A DNA stretch of 64,000 nt, taken from positions 62,001-126,000 of the forward strand of contig NZ_CANMUU010000001.1 in the NCBI RefSeq assembly GCF_947501165.1. Direction: 5' to 3'. The notes beneath the pieces were generated by a model. That model saw only the letters and a list, made by a program, of their open reading frames with translations, did no database searches and was not told the origin of the DNA. The position numbers and the translations under genes are program-made. This document shows, piece after piece, positions 25,088-33,698 of this stretch (the first letter of the stretch is position 1; each line of letters begins with the position of its first letter). The stretch comes from an uncultured Allomuricauda sp. (lineage in GTDB: Bacteria > Bacteroidota > Bacteroidia > Flavobacteriales > Flavobacteriaceae).

Positions 25088-27739
25088 CTAGAGCACAAAA
25101 CGGTAGGTAGCCTTTAAAAGAAATATGTTTTGAGGCTGTTGTCCAAAAATATTATCACTCAATCCATCCAAGAGACCTTGTGATGGGTCACCATCTTGTG
25201 AAATATCCTGAGACCATACCAAAAAGATTTCCGAACCCGGAATATACTCCCATCGAATCACCAAATTGGAACGAAACTGCACAAACGAGAAATCCGGGTC
25301 GTCAAAGCTAAAATCTGTAACACCTGTTAGATTTTCATCCACCGAATACGTACCATCTTCAAGAGTAACCTCATTGTCGGAATAGGCCAAAAAACGATTT
25401 TCAAAACGCTGGGCCGTGGCATCCGTAACATGTTTGAAATTAGAGTAGCGGCCGCGCGAAATAAATGGCTGCCCCCAATATTGAATGGTCAAATTGGGAT
25501 TGATGGTATAGTTAAACCTAAATGACATACTAAGGGTTCTCTGCTGAATTTCACCATTTAGGTACCTTGGAGCACCATTTACATCATCAAAATTTTCTAA
25601 AAACTGTAATTGATCATTATTAATGCTCAAGGACGGAAAAGCGGAAACACGGATGGCATTTACCGGCTGATACACCAATCCGGCCTCAATAAAATATAAT
25701 CTGTAGGAGTCATCAACGGCCTTTTGCCCGCGATGGAAGAAATTGAAACGTAGCTTTTTCCTGTTGTCCGTCCGTATTGAGTTCCAAAAACTTATGTCTG
25801 GGGAGCGTTTTAACCTAGGTCCACCACGTAAAGCAAAATTGTCGTACCGTCTTGGTCCATAATTGAACCCAAAATTACTGAACCAGTTGTTCTGCCAATT
25901 TTGCCAGCTGTTGGTATTGAACCGTAGAATGTTATTATTACCGTTAAAATCCCAAGCACTCCAATGATTGTAATTGATTCCTACTCTTCTAAAAGTTTTA
26001 TCCGGTTTTAACGTTTGATACCCTACCCAAGTATAATGTCGAATATCATCAGATTGTCTTTGAAATCCAATATCGTTCAGTTCCAATTCTGGAGATCTCC
26101 ATGTACCTCCTGTCTCAAATCGCCAATGGCCACTACCAATTTTTCCTATTTGTAGATTCCCTGCACTCCCTGTCAAAGAAGTTCTATTTGGGTCTACTGA
26201 AAGATGGCTAGCATCCACTCTTTGGAATAAATGTGTAATGGATTCTTGGGTGTTTTGGATTGCTTCTTCACTTCCTTGTACATGGCTTAGAATAAAATTT
26301 CCTTCCACATACCAATCTCTGTTGTGCCATTGATGTTTAAAATCTACCCCACCTGAGTAAGCGGAGCGATGTAAAAAGTCCAGTTGCTCCGTTAGATTGT
26401 CTCTATTGGTGGCCGTAAAAATTCCACCTATATAGGAATTCCTATCATTAAAATCCTTTTGAAGCCTTCCTACAAAATAGTTGGTCAATGGCTCCACCAT
26501 TTCCCTTCTTCCATCCCCTTCTTCATTCACGATTGAAGCGTAGCGACGTGCTGTAACACTTTCCAAAACCCCTATGGCCCATCCATCCTTGGTTTTGCCA
26601 CTAAACTTCGCTGCCCCTATGATTGGCGTGTTGGCGGGTTGGTCCACGAATTCATTATCCGAAGTATCGGGAGACCCTTGAGGACTTCTTCCTATTCTAC
26701 GGGAATAAAAGACATTATCAAATCCAAAGGTATTTCCAGCTTCAGATTGTGATACATTAAAATCAAATATATTCTTGTTTTCTACGAAGAAAGGGCGTTG
26801 TTCTCGAAAGAAAATCTGGAAACCATCGAGGGCAATTGCAGAGGGGTCAGCTTCAACCTGACCAAAATCTGGATTTACTGTCAAATCCAAAGTCAAATCG
26901 TTGGTAATACCAATCTTTGCATCCAATCCTACGGTTACATCATTATCGTTTCCGTCCCTAAAAGGATTTCCCTCTTCAGCTTCATAAGTTTCTCCACTTG
27001 TTACTGTATACGGTTGTATCTCCAACTGTTTTTGTGGCTCTATATTCTTCAGTCCATGTAGTTCACCAAACTCACTTACCCATCCAGGTTGGTCTATTGG
27101 TTTTCTCTGCCATAAGGAGCGTTCTTCGGCCCTAAAAAACCTTCTGGTTGACTGAAGTCCCCATACTTGGTCATCTGCTCCACTGAATTTCAATTGACTA
27201 AGTGGAATTTTAAGTTCAGCAGTCCAACCTTCTTCGTCCACATTGGTTTTGGTATACCAGATGGGGTTCCAACTTCCATCCCAATTACTCCCATTGTTTG
27301 AAACAAATTCGTCCCCCTTTACCCCGGCAGCCGTAACCGTAAATGAAAAAGCAGTGCGTTTATCATGGTAACTGTCAATGTTGAATTCTACCCAATCTCC
27401 ATCAAATCCATCTCTACGAGACAATCTTTTTACAATTTTATCGGGTTCAGCATCATAACATCGTACACCTATATATAAGAACTTGCTATCATATACTATT
27501 TTAAATTTAGTTTGATAACTAGGCGGTGTATTCTCATCGGGCTGCAACTCTACATAATCTCCTGTCCATTCCACAGTATTCCAAACTTGATCATTAAGTA
27601 GTCCATCAATGGAAGGTGGTTGATTTTGCTCAATAGCCTTGGTGACATAAATCTTTTTAGGGACTACTTCTGTTGAGTCTTGTGCGCTTGCCCAAATGGA
27701 AAGAAAAAGCAGGGCCAGCAAAAGGGTTGGTTTTCTCAC
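25088..27739 (-). CDS. DUF5916 / CBM9-like outer-membrane protein
   Basis: An 883-residue exported protein. The start codon is GTG, directly before a signal peptide (MRKPTLLLALLFLSIWASAQ). Residues about 40-230 form a CBM9-like beta-sandwich (PSIDGLLNDQVWNTVEW, KIVYDSKFLYIGVRCYD, WTAELKIPLSQLKFS). The rest, including DLTVNPDFGQVEADPS and FFREQRPFFVEN, is the DUF5916 domain. It has many alternating, aromatic-rich strands and ends with aromatic KATYRFVL, as expected for an outer-membrane beta-barrel. Function is not established; a carbohydrate or peptide processing context is often seen. No operon partner except perhaps the lipocalin downstream. Confidence 0.88.
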   Translation of the reverse strand: MRKPTLLLALLFLSIWASAQDSTEVVPKKIYVTKAIEQNQPPSIDGLLNDQVWNTVEWTGDYVELQPDENTPPSYQTKFKIVYDSKFLYIGVRCYDAEPDKIVKRLSRRDGFDGDWVEFNIDSYHDKRTAFSFTVTAAGVKGDEFVSNNGSNWDGSWNPIWYTKTNVDEEGWTAELKIPLSQLKFSGADDQVWGLQSTRRFFRAEERSLWQRKPIDQPGWVSEFGELHGLKNIEPQKQLEIQPYTVTSGETYEAEEGNPFRDGNDNDVTVGLDAKIGITNDLTLDLTVNPDFGQVEADPSAIALDGFQIFFREQRPFFVENKNIFDFNVSQSEAGNTFGFDNVFYSRRIGRSPQGSPDTSDNEFVDQPANTPIIGAAKFSGKTKDGWAIGVLESVTARRYASIVNEEGDGRREMVEPLTNYFVGRLQKDFNDRNSYIGGIFTATNRDNLTEQLDFLHRSAYSGGVDFKHQWHNRDWYVEGNFILSHVQGSEEAIQNTQESITHLFQRVDASHLSVDPNRTSLTGSAGNLQIGKIGSGHWRFETGGTWRSPELELNDIGFQRQSDDIRHYTWVGYQTLKPDKTFRRVGINYNHWSAWDFNGNNNILRFNTNSWQNWQNNWFSNFGFNYGPRRYDNFALRGGPRLKRSPDISFWNSIRTDNRKKLRFNFFHRGQKAVDDSYRLYFIEAGLVYQPVNAIRVSAFPSLSINNDQLQFLENFDDVNGAPRYLNGEIQQRTLSMSFRFNYTINPNLTIQYWGQPFISRGRYSNFKHVTDATAQRFENRFLAYSDNEVTLEDGTYSVDENLTGVTDFSFDDPDFSFVQFRSNLVIRWEYIPGSEIFLVWSQDISQDGDPSQGLLDGLSDNIFGQQPQNIFLLKATYRFVL

Positions 27740-27900
27740 TGTTTCCGTTTTTTGATTTGATAGTTAAACTAAAGACCTGTAAAAATTGAATCAGTTACAG
27801 TTTGACTCAATTTTAATTTGGACTTTAACATATCTTAGAGCAAAACTTTGAGGCAACCCAAAACTCCTTCAAAAATTAAAAAATAATCAATAACAACCAT

Positions 27901-27930
27901 TTGTAATTCAATCTAATAATTGTACATTTG
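27901..27930 (+). promoter_or_regulatory. promoter of rplM-rpsI
   Basis: TTG (27901-27903), a 19-base spacer, then TACATTTG (27923-27930), a full Bacteroidota match. The leader of about 40 bases contains a small hairpin CCGTT-AAA-AACGG (27935-27947). Confidence 0.7.
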
Positions 27931-27977
27931 CAGCCCGTTAAAAACGGATAGGTTATTAAAAGATTAATATTCTCACA

Positions 27978-28433
27978 GTGGATACATTAAGTTACAAGAC
28001 AATTTCCGCAAATAAGTCAACGGTTTCAAAAGAATGGTTGTTGGTTGATGCAGAAGGACAAACATTGGGTAGGTTAGCTTCCAAAGTAGCTAAATTACTA
28101 AGAGGAAAGCACAAGCCTAACTTTACTCCCCATGTGGATTGCGGTGACAACGTAGTTATCATCAACGCAGAAAAAGTAAATTTGTCTGGAAACAAATGGG
28201 CGGAAAAAACGTACCAAAGATATACGGGTTATCCTGGAGGTCAGCGTGAAACAACTGCAACAGAAATGCTGGACAAGCATCCTGAGCGTATTGTTGAAAA
28301 GTCTATAAAAGGAATGCTTCCAAAAAATAGATTGGGTGCAGACCTTTTTAGAAACTTAAAAGTGTATGCAGGTACTGAGCACGGCCACGAGGCACAAAAA
28401 CCACGAGCAATAAACTTAAACGACTACAAATAA
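27978..28433 (+). CDS. rplM: 50S ribosomal protein L13
   Basis: A 151-residue protein of the large subunit, binding 23S rRNA early in assembly. The typical segments are [34 protein letters not shown], and [20 protein letters not shown]. The start codon is GTG at 27978, with no ATG at the right place; the protein begins with a short family extension ([10 protein letters not shown]). The stop overlaps the rpsI start by one base (TAATG), indicating translational coupling. Confidence 0.97.
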   Translation: MDTLSYKTISANKSTVSKEWLLVDAEGQTLGRLASKVAKLLRGKHKPNFTPHVDCGDNVVIINAEKVNLSGNKWAEKTYQRYTGYPGGQRETTATEMLDKHPERIVEKSIKGMLPKNRLGADLFRNLKVYAGTEHGHEAQKPRAINLNDYK

Positions 28434-28819
28434 TGGAAGTTGTTCACAAAATAGGTAGAAGAAAAACAGCAGTAGCAAGGGTTTATCTTTCTGAAGGAAA
28501 AGGAAACATCACAGTAAACAAAAGAGATTACAAAGATTACTTTGGGACTGCTCCTTTGCAATACAAAATTCAACAAGCATTTGCTTTGACTGGCGCTGAA
28601 GACACTTACGATGTAAAAGTAAATGTATATGGTGGTGGAATTACAGGTCAGGCAGAAGCTATTCGCTTGGCTCTTTCAAGGGCTATGTGCGAAATAAATG
28701 AAGAAAACCGAACTGTTCTTAAACCAGAAGGTCTATTAACAAGAGACCCCAGAATGGTGGAACGCAAGAAGTTTGGACAAAAGAAAGCGAGAAAGAAATT
28801 CCAATTCTCCAAACGTTAA
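28433..28819 (+). CDS. rpsI: 30S ribosomal protein S9
   Basis: A 128-residue small-subunit protein whose basic C-terminal tail (KKFGQKKARKKFQFSKR) reaches the P site tRNA. Family segments are GRRKTAVARVYLSEGKG, NVYGGGITGQAEAIRLALSRA and LLTRDPRMVERKKFG. It follows rplM with a one-base overlap and is followed by a terminator-like hairpin at 28862-28884, before the rpsB leader. Confidence 0.98.
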   Translation: MEVVHKIGRRKTAVARVYLSEGKGNITVNKRDYKDYFGTAPLQYKIQQAFALTGAEDTYDVKVNVYGGGITGQAEAIRLALSRAMCEINEENRTVLKPEGLLTRDPRMVERKKFGQKKARKKFQFSKR

Positions 28820-28861
28820 GAATACCGGACAGTTTTTGTCCACAATTATAAGTTCATTGAA

Positions 28862-28884
28862 AACCCTGAAAACCATTCAGGGTT
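28862..28884 (+). terminator. terminator after rpsI
   Basis: A 9-bp stem AACCCTGAA / TTCAGGGTT with a 5-base loop, followed by ATATTTTT. Confidence 0.75.
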
Positions 28885-28944
28885 ATATTTTTAATCAAGT
28901 TGTCGTTGTTCCAAAGAGCAAACATCAACTTTTTGGATACTAGT

Positions 28945-28997
28945 TTAGCATCTAAATGAAAGGGGCGAACCCAAGGTGACCACCCTTTCATTGCTAA
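28945..28997 (+). promoter_or_regulatory. structured mRNA leader of rpsB-tsf (candidate)
   Basis: A long stem in the 5' region of rpsB. AATGAAAGGG (28955-28964) pairs with CCCTTTCATT (28983-28992). After a 5-base left bulge, TTAGC (28945-28949) pairs with GCTAA (28993-28997). The loop holds GGCGAACCCAAGGTGACCA. It lies 30 bases before the rpsB ATG, which suits autoregulation by S2, as known in other bacteria. The structure is seen; the function is inferred. Confidence 0.5.
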
Positions 28998-29026
28998 TAC
29001 AACGGAACGTAAACTAAGTACAAAAG

Positions 29027-30166
29027 ATGGCAAGCAAACCAGAAGTTAAAGACTTATTGGAAGCAGGTGTACACTTCGGACACCTAACAAGAAAGTGGAA
29101 TCCCAACATGGCCCCATATATCTACATGGAGCGAAACGGAATTCACGTAATTAATCTTTACAAGACCGTAGCAAAATTGGATGAAGCCAAAGAAGCATTG
29201 AAAAAAATAGCTTCTTCAGGCAGAAAAATCCTTTTTGTTGCTACAAAAAAACAAGCAAAAGACATTGTTGCCGATAAGGTATCCAAAGTCAACATGCCGT
29301 ACATCACAGAAAGATGGCCAGGTGGAATGTTGACCAACTTTGTAACCATCCGTAAAGCGGTTAAGAAAATGGCTGCGATTGATAGGATGAAAAAAGACGG
29401 AACTTTTAACACCCTTTCCAAAAAAGAAAGATTGCAAGTAGACCGCTTAAGAGCCAAGTTGGAGAAAAACTTAGGTTCCATAGCCGACATGACACGTCTT
29501 CCTGGAGCTATTTTCATTGTAGACACTATGAGAGAGCACATTGCGGTGAAAGAAGCTCAAAAATTGAATATTCCTATTTTCGCCATGGTGGATACCAATT
29601 CCGACCCAAGGCCAATCGATTATGTAATTCCAGCAAATGATGATGCAGGTAAATCAATCGAAGCAATTTTAGGAGAGGTGACCAATGCCGTTGCTGAAGG
29701 ACTTGCTGATCGTAAAAACGATAAGCAAGAAGAAAAAGCAGCAGAAGCCAAAGAAAAAGAAACCGCTGAAGCTCCAAAAGAAGAAACAGCAGCTGTAAAA
29801 GAGACTCCTGTTAAAGAAGAAACACCTGCACCAAAAGTAGAGGCAGTTGCAGAAGAGACTCCAGCAGAAGTAGTTGAGGAACCAAAAAAAGCTCCAGCAA
29901 CGGCCAAAACCGAAGTTGAAGATCTTACTAAAATTGAAGGGATTGGACCAAAAGCGGCTGAGGCGCTTAATAATAAAGGAATCAATACCTATGCAGATTT
30001 AGCTAAGACAGATGCGGAAAAAGTCAAGGAGATTTTAACCGAGGCTAGCTCAAGAATGGCACATTTGGACCCAACAAGTTGGGGTAAGCAAGCCCAAATG
30101 GCTGCTGATGGCAAATGGGACGAGCTTAAAGAATGGCAAGATAATGCCAAGGGAGGAGTGGAGTAA
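29027..30166 (+). CDS. rpsB: 30S ribosomal protein S2 with C-terminal helix-hairpin-helix extension
   Basis: A 379-residue protein. Residues 1-228 are an ordinary S2 (LLEAGVHFGHLTRKWNPNM, KILFVATKKQAKDIV, RWPGGMLTNFVTIRK, VDTNSDPRPIDYVIPANDDA). Then comes a Glu/Ala/Pro/Lys-rich linker (about 229-298). Residues 299-379 are an extra domain with TKIEGIGPKAAEALNNKG near 301, a helix-hairpin-helix signature, and a helical end with GKWDELKEWQDNA. The usual S2 is 230-260 residues long. The ORF continues without break, so it is a real fusion. It is followed by tsf after 73 bases. Confidence 0.96.
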   Translation: MASKPEVKDLLEAGVHFGHLTRKWNPNMAPYIYMERNGIHVINLYKTVAKLDEAKEALKKIASSGRKILFVATKKQAKDIVADKVSKVNMPYITERWPGGMLTNFVTIRKAVKKMAAIDRMKKDGTFNTLSKKERLQVDRLRAKLEKNLGSIADMTRLPGAIFIVDTMREHIAVKEAQKLNIPIFAMVDTNSDPRPIDYVIPANDDAGKSIEAILGEVTNAVAEGLADRKNDKQEEKAAEAKEKETAEAPKEETAAVKETPVKEETPAPKVEAVAEETPAEVVEEPKKAPATAKTEVEDLTKIEGIGPKAAEALNNKGINTYADLAKTDAEKVKEILTEASSRMAHLDPTSWGKQAQMAADGKWDELKEWQDNAKGGVE

Positions 30167-30239
30167 TCCATCGTAATTGTCTTCAAGCGAATTACCACAA
30201 CACTGTTTTACATTATACAAATTTTAAACAAATAAAAAG

Positions 30240-31064
30240 ATGGCAAAAATTACCGCCGCAGATGTAAATAAACTTAGAAAAATGACCGGAGCTGGAATGA
30301 TGGACTGTAAAAAGGCCCTAGTCGAAGCTGATGGTGATTTTGAAAAAGCAATTGAAATCCTTAGAAAGAAAGGTCAAAAAGTAGCTGCAAAGAGAGCAGA
30401 TCGTGATTCTTCAGAAGGTGCTGCCATTGCAAAGGTCAATGGAAGTCAATCAAGTGGAGTTATCATCTCTTTAAATTGTGAGACTGACTTCGTCGCCAAG
30501 AACGACACCTTTGTAACTTTGGCCAATGAATTAGCAGAATTGGCATTGGACTTTGATAGCAAAGACGCTTTTTTAAGTGCTTCATACAACGACATGACCG
30601 TTGCAGAAAAACTTACTGAGCAAACTGGTGTAATCGGAGAGAAAATTGAAATTGGAAGTTTTGCCAAGTTAGATGCTCCATTCGTTGGGTCTTATATCCA
30701 CGCTGGAAACAAGATTGCTACTTTAGTAGGACTTTCGGCCCCTGTTGATGGTGCTGCACAAGCTGCAAAAGACGTAGCTATGCAAGCTGCTGCAATGAAT
30801 CCCGTTGCTTTGAACGAGGAAGGTGTTGATCAGGCCACTATTGACAAGGAAATTGAGATTGCTAAAGATCAGTTGCGTCAAGAAGGTAAGCCAGAAGCTA
30901 TGTTGGAAAACATTGCCAAAGGTAAATTGAAGCGTTTCTTCAAGGACAACACCTTAATTAACCAAGCTTTCATCAAAGACAGCAAGCAAAGTGTTGCTCA
31001 ATATGTAAAATCTGTAGATTCCGGTTTGGAAATTACAGGATTCCAAAGAGTAGCATTAGGATAA
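30240..31064 (+). CDS. tsf: translation elongation factor Ts
   Basis: A 274-residue nucleotide-exchange factor for EF-Tu. The N-terminal UBA-like domain (VNKLRKMTGAGMMDCKKALVEADGDFEKAIE) covers 1-50, with the TDFVAKND exchange motif near 80-87. The remaining subdomains match the ~274-residue Bacteroidota form. It follows rpsB as in most bacteria and is followed by a strong terminator, separating it from pyrH-frr. Confidence 0.97.
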   Translation: MAKITAADVNKLRKMTGAGMMDCKKALVEADGDFEKAIEILRKKGQKVAAKRADRDSSEGAAIAKVNGSQSSGVIISLNCETDFVAKNDTFVTLANELAELALDFDSKDAFLSASYNDMTVAEKLTEQTGVIGEKIEIGSFAKLDAPFVGSYIHAGNKIATLVGLSAPVDGAAQAAKDVAMQAAAMNPVALNEEGVDQATIDKEIEIAKDQLRQEGKPEAMLENIAKGKLKRFFKDNTLINQAFIKDSKQSVAQYVKSVDSGLEITGFQRVALG

Positions 31065-31084
31065 GAAACACGTTTTCTCAATAA

Positions 31085-31111
31085 AAAAGGCCGCTTATAA
31101 AGCGGCCTTTT
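31085..31111. terminator. terminator after tsf
   Basis: GGCCGCTT-ATA-AAGCGGCC flanked by A4 on the left and T5 on the right. It is bidirectional, between tsf and the convergent DUF4097 gene. Confidence 0.9.
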
Positions 31112-31133
31112 TGTTTTCCCTAGTATTGTCTAA

Positions 31134-31967
31134 TCATTTTGACTTGATATACACATCTCCATTGAAAGTCTTGAATAGCATTTCAGGTCCTCCCCCATTA
31201 ATTTTACCTCGTACCCATTGTTCTATTTTCACCTTGTAGGTTCCGGATGAATTATTCTTGTTCACTTCTGGTCGGTTTGCAGAAACAGCCATATCAAAAT
31301 CGGTATAAATCTCCCCCATATCCGACTTTGCCTTTACATCTGCTTTCAAAGAACTGGGAAATGTTATATTTAAATCTCCATTCAAACTACTAAAAGCCAT
31401 GTTGGAATTGGATGAAATACTGTTAAAAGTAACATCAATATCCCCATTTACCGTATCGGTTGATGCAGAACCACTGACCGATTCTAAGGTTATGGCCCCA
31501 TTAACATTACTTACTTCCATATCTCCATTTACCCCCTTAACCCAAATATCGCCTTCATTTACAGTTCCAAGTTTCAATGAAAAGTTTTTAGGAACTTTTA
31601 TTTCCAAATTGGTTGCCCTATTCCATTGCTCATTAACAATTTGAACCACATTATTCTTTTCTTCAGCACTTATATTTAGTGAAGTGTCACCTATACGCTT
31701 CATACCATTGGCTTTCCCTTTATCCTTATCCTTGTTTTTACCACCACAACAGTCCGTTTTTGACCCCAACGATGCTTTAATCACGACTTCTTTTCCTTCA
31801 TAAGCTTCAACCTTAATGGAACCTGTCAGTTGATTCACCACTAACTTCCCAGGTTTAGAAGGCTCACTTAAAGGAACCGAAAATAAATCGATACTTTCCT
31901 CTTGGGCAAAAAGCCCGTTTACTGCCAAAAAAGCAATAAGCACTATTATATGTTTTGTATTTTTCAT
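31134..31967 (-). CDS. DUF4097 beta-repeat exported protein (second copy)
   Basis: A 277-residue protein from ATG 31967; an upstream in-frame start would overlap the preceding gene. Signal peptide MKNTKHIIVLIAFLAVNGLFAQ. The rest is a DUF4097 right-handed beta-repeat fold with recurring G-D-I/G-x-I units (NGDMEVSNVNGAITLESVSG, NGDIDVTFNSISS). It carries an insertion with CCGGKNKDKDKGKANG near 75-92. It follows its paralog by 4 bases and ends the ECF sigma operon, so it is probably part of the envelope response controlled by this sigma factor. Confidence 0.85.
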   Translation of the reverse strand: MKNTKHIIVLIAFLAVNGLFAQEESIDLFSVPLSEPSKPGKLVVNQLTGSIKVEAYEGKEVVIKASLGSKTDCCGGKNKDKDKGKANGMKRIGDTSLNISAEEKNNVVQIVNEQWNRATNLEIKVPKNFSLKLGTVNEGDIWVKGVNGDMEVSNVNGAITLESVSGSASTDTVNGDIDVTFNSISSNSNMAFSSLNGDLNITFPSSLKADVKAKSDMGEIYTDFDMAVSANRPEVNKNNSSGTYKVKIEQWVRGKINGGGPEMLFKTFNGDVYIKSK

Positions 31968-31971
31968 CCTA

Positions 31972-32838
31972 CTATATTTTTTTGATATATACATTTCCAT
32001 TTAAAGTTTCAAAATCAAACTCTACAGAGCCATTGCCAATTTGAACAACAGGTTGCGCTTCAATCTTGAACTTTGGTTTGCTGCCATTTCCATTAGATCT
32101 ATTTGTTCTTGTAAATTGTTTGTTGATGTCAAAATCGGTGAACATTTCTCCATTCATACTTTTAAAAGAAATATTGGCGGAGAGGGCTTTTTGATAAGAA
32201 ATATTAATATCCCCATTGAGCGAATAATATTCAGAGGCTTCTTTGGGATTGTCAGCATAGGAAATGGTGACTGGTCCATTTATGCAATTTACCTTGGTCT
32301 TCCCGGTAATATTCGTAAGGGTAATCCCTCCATTAATATTTTCCGCCTTTAAATATTTGCCTCGGGTATTTTCAACTAAAACCTCTCCATTATTAACCGT
32401 ACTAACATCAATAATCATGGAATTGGGAACCTTTACTTTTATGTTTAGGTTATGCTCATAGCTTAGTTCAAAAGAATTATCGCACCACTTATATCTGAGC
32501 TTCTCTTCATCAAATTCGATATAGGGCGCATCAGGTCGAACAATAATCCTGTTATGGAGTTGCGTGATTTTTACCTGCAGCTCAGACTTCCCCAAATCCA
32601 AATCAGATGAGTTTTCTGCTCTAATGGTTCGCTCAACTTCAACCTGAACGGTTCTTCCAGAATATCCTTCTACAGCAATAGAACCGAAAACATTCTTGAC
32701 CACTAAGTCACTTTCCAAAGCATTGCTTACTTCCATCTCTTTTTTAATTACCTCGGTAAATTCTTTCTTTTGCGCCGTAATGTGCTGGACGCCCAGCCCC
32801 ACACTCAATAACAGCATTACAACTAACTGTTTTCTCAT
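31972..32838 (-). CDS. DUF4097 beta-repeat exported protein (first copy)
   Basis: A 288-residue protein with signal peptide MRKQLVVMLLLSVGLGVQHITAQ. The mature part repeats the short beta motif (NIEVEGYSG-like, GGITLTNITGKTKVNCINGPVTISY, YSLNGDINISY), which is the DUF4097 fold. It shares the ending ETLNGNVYIKK with its downstream paralog (KTFNGDVYIKS), so the two arose by tandem duplication. It is the third gene of the ECF sigma operon. The role is unknown; a cell-surface or periplasmic position is expected. Confidence 0.85.
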   Translation of the reverse strand: MRKQLVVMLLLSVGLGVQHITAQKKEFTEVIKKEMEVSNALESDLVVKNVFGSIAVEGYSGRTVQVEVERTIRAENSSDLDLGKSELQVKITQLHNRIIVRPDAPYIEFDEEKLRYKWCDNSFELSYEHNLNIKVKVPNSMIIDVSTVNNGEVLVENTRGKYLKAENINGGITLTNITGKTKVNCINGPVTISYADNPKEASEYYSLNGDINISYQKALSANISFKSMNGEMFTDFDINKQFTRTNRSNGNGSKPKFKIEAQPVVQIGNGSVEFDFETLNGNVYIKKI

Positions 32839-32904
32839 TTTAAATACATTTTAACTGTTCGTAATTTGATTTTGCCCAAAAAGGGCTGATTGATAAATAA
32901 ACTC

Positions 32905-33696
32905 CTATATGATAGACTCAATAGAATTCTTGATTTTCCTTTTAACCGTAGTGTCCAGCTCCTGTTTCTTCAACAATTGTTTGAAAGGCTCAATGGATGC
33001 TTTTTCCTGCAAAGCCACCATAAGATTTGCCAAAGTTATCTGCATGATTGGGGATTCCTGATTGGGAATAGCCTGAATCAAGCCTTGACGCACCAAGGGA
33101 TTATCTACATAATTGGTTAATGATTCCACCGCTGCGAGTCTCACATTTACATTGGCATCGCTGTTCAATGTTTTCAGTAGGGCCCTGATTACGATTTCAT
33201 CTACATTTTCAATTTTATTGGCTTCTCCCACACCTTGTAATCTTTGATTGGCAGATGGTTGCTCCAAAAGCGTTAAAACCAATTTTTGCCTCACCTCTTC
33301 GGTTTCCTTCTCAGCAACGGTATTTTTGGATGACGGTATTTCTTCATTGGGTGCCAAAAAATAGCCTAAACCAAGACCAAGAACCAACAAAAATGTGCCT
33401 AGTGCTAGTTGGGGTCTAAACCATCCACGCCATCCGTCAAACACTTTTTTCGAAACCTTTTTCTCACTCTTTGCAAGCTCTTTATCAAGCATGTTGAAAA
33501 AAACATCATCCATTCCATTTAAAGGTTCAGGAGCATCCATACTTTGCATCGAACTCCAGAAAGCTTCCAATTCCTCATAGGCTTTTTTATATTCCGGATT
33601 TTCCTCCAATAGCTTATCAAACATCTCCCTATCAGCCTGTTTCATTTCTCCGGCCAAATAATCCATAGCCTTTATTTCAAATGTTTCCTTATTCAT
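32905..33696 (-). CDS. anti-sigma factor-like membrane protein with HEAT-repeat C-terminus
   Basis: A 263-residue protein starting at ATG 33696, two bases after the sigma factor stop. Residues 1-55 are an acidic helical segment like the cytoplasmic part of anti-sigma factors (AMDYLAGEMKQADREMFDKLLEENPEY). One membrane helix lies at about 95-115 (GTFLLVLGLGLGYFLAP). Residues 130-263 are helical with HEAT-like repeats (VIRALLKTLNSDANVNVRLAAVESL, NPLVRQGLIQAIP). The order cytoplasmic domain, membrane helix and periplasmic helical-repeat domain suggests it holds the sigma factor until a periplasmic signal arrives. The role is inferred from place and layout. Confidence 0.75.
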   Translation of the reverse strand: MNKETFEIKAMDYLAGEMKQADREMFDKLLEENPEYKKAYEELEAFWSSMQSMDAPEPLNGMDDVFFNMLDKELAKSEKKVSKKVFDGWRGWFRPQLALGTFLLVLGLGLGYFLAPNEEIPSSKNTVAEKETEEVRQKLVLTLLEQPSANQRLQGVGEANKIENVDEIVIRALLKTLNSDANVNVRLAAVESLTNYVDNPLVRQGLIQAIPNQESPIMQITLANLMVALQEKASIEPFKQLLKKQELDTTVKRKIKNSIESII

Positions 33697-33698
33697 GT

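Noticed and set aside
28820..28940. Full Bacteroidota promoter for rpsB
   Set aside because: The best candidate (TAGTTTAG near 28943) misses the consensus by one base and has no TTG at the right distance.
29158..30198. Minus-strand ORFs opposite rpsB
   Set aside because: Shadows of the ribosomal protein gene; low-complexity Ser/Ala/Phe composition mirrors the Glu/Ala linker.
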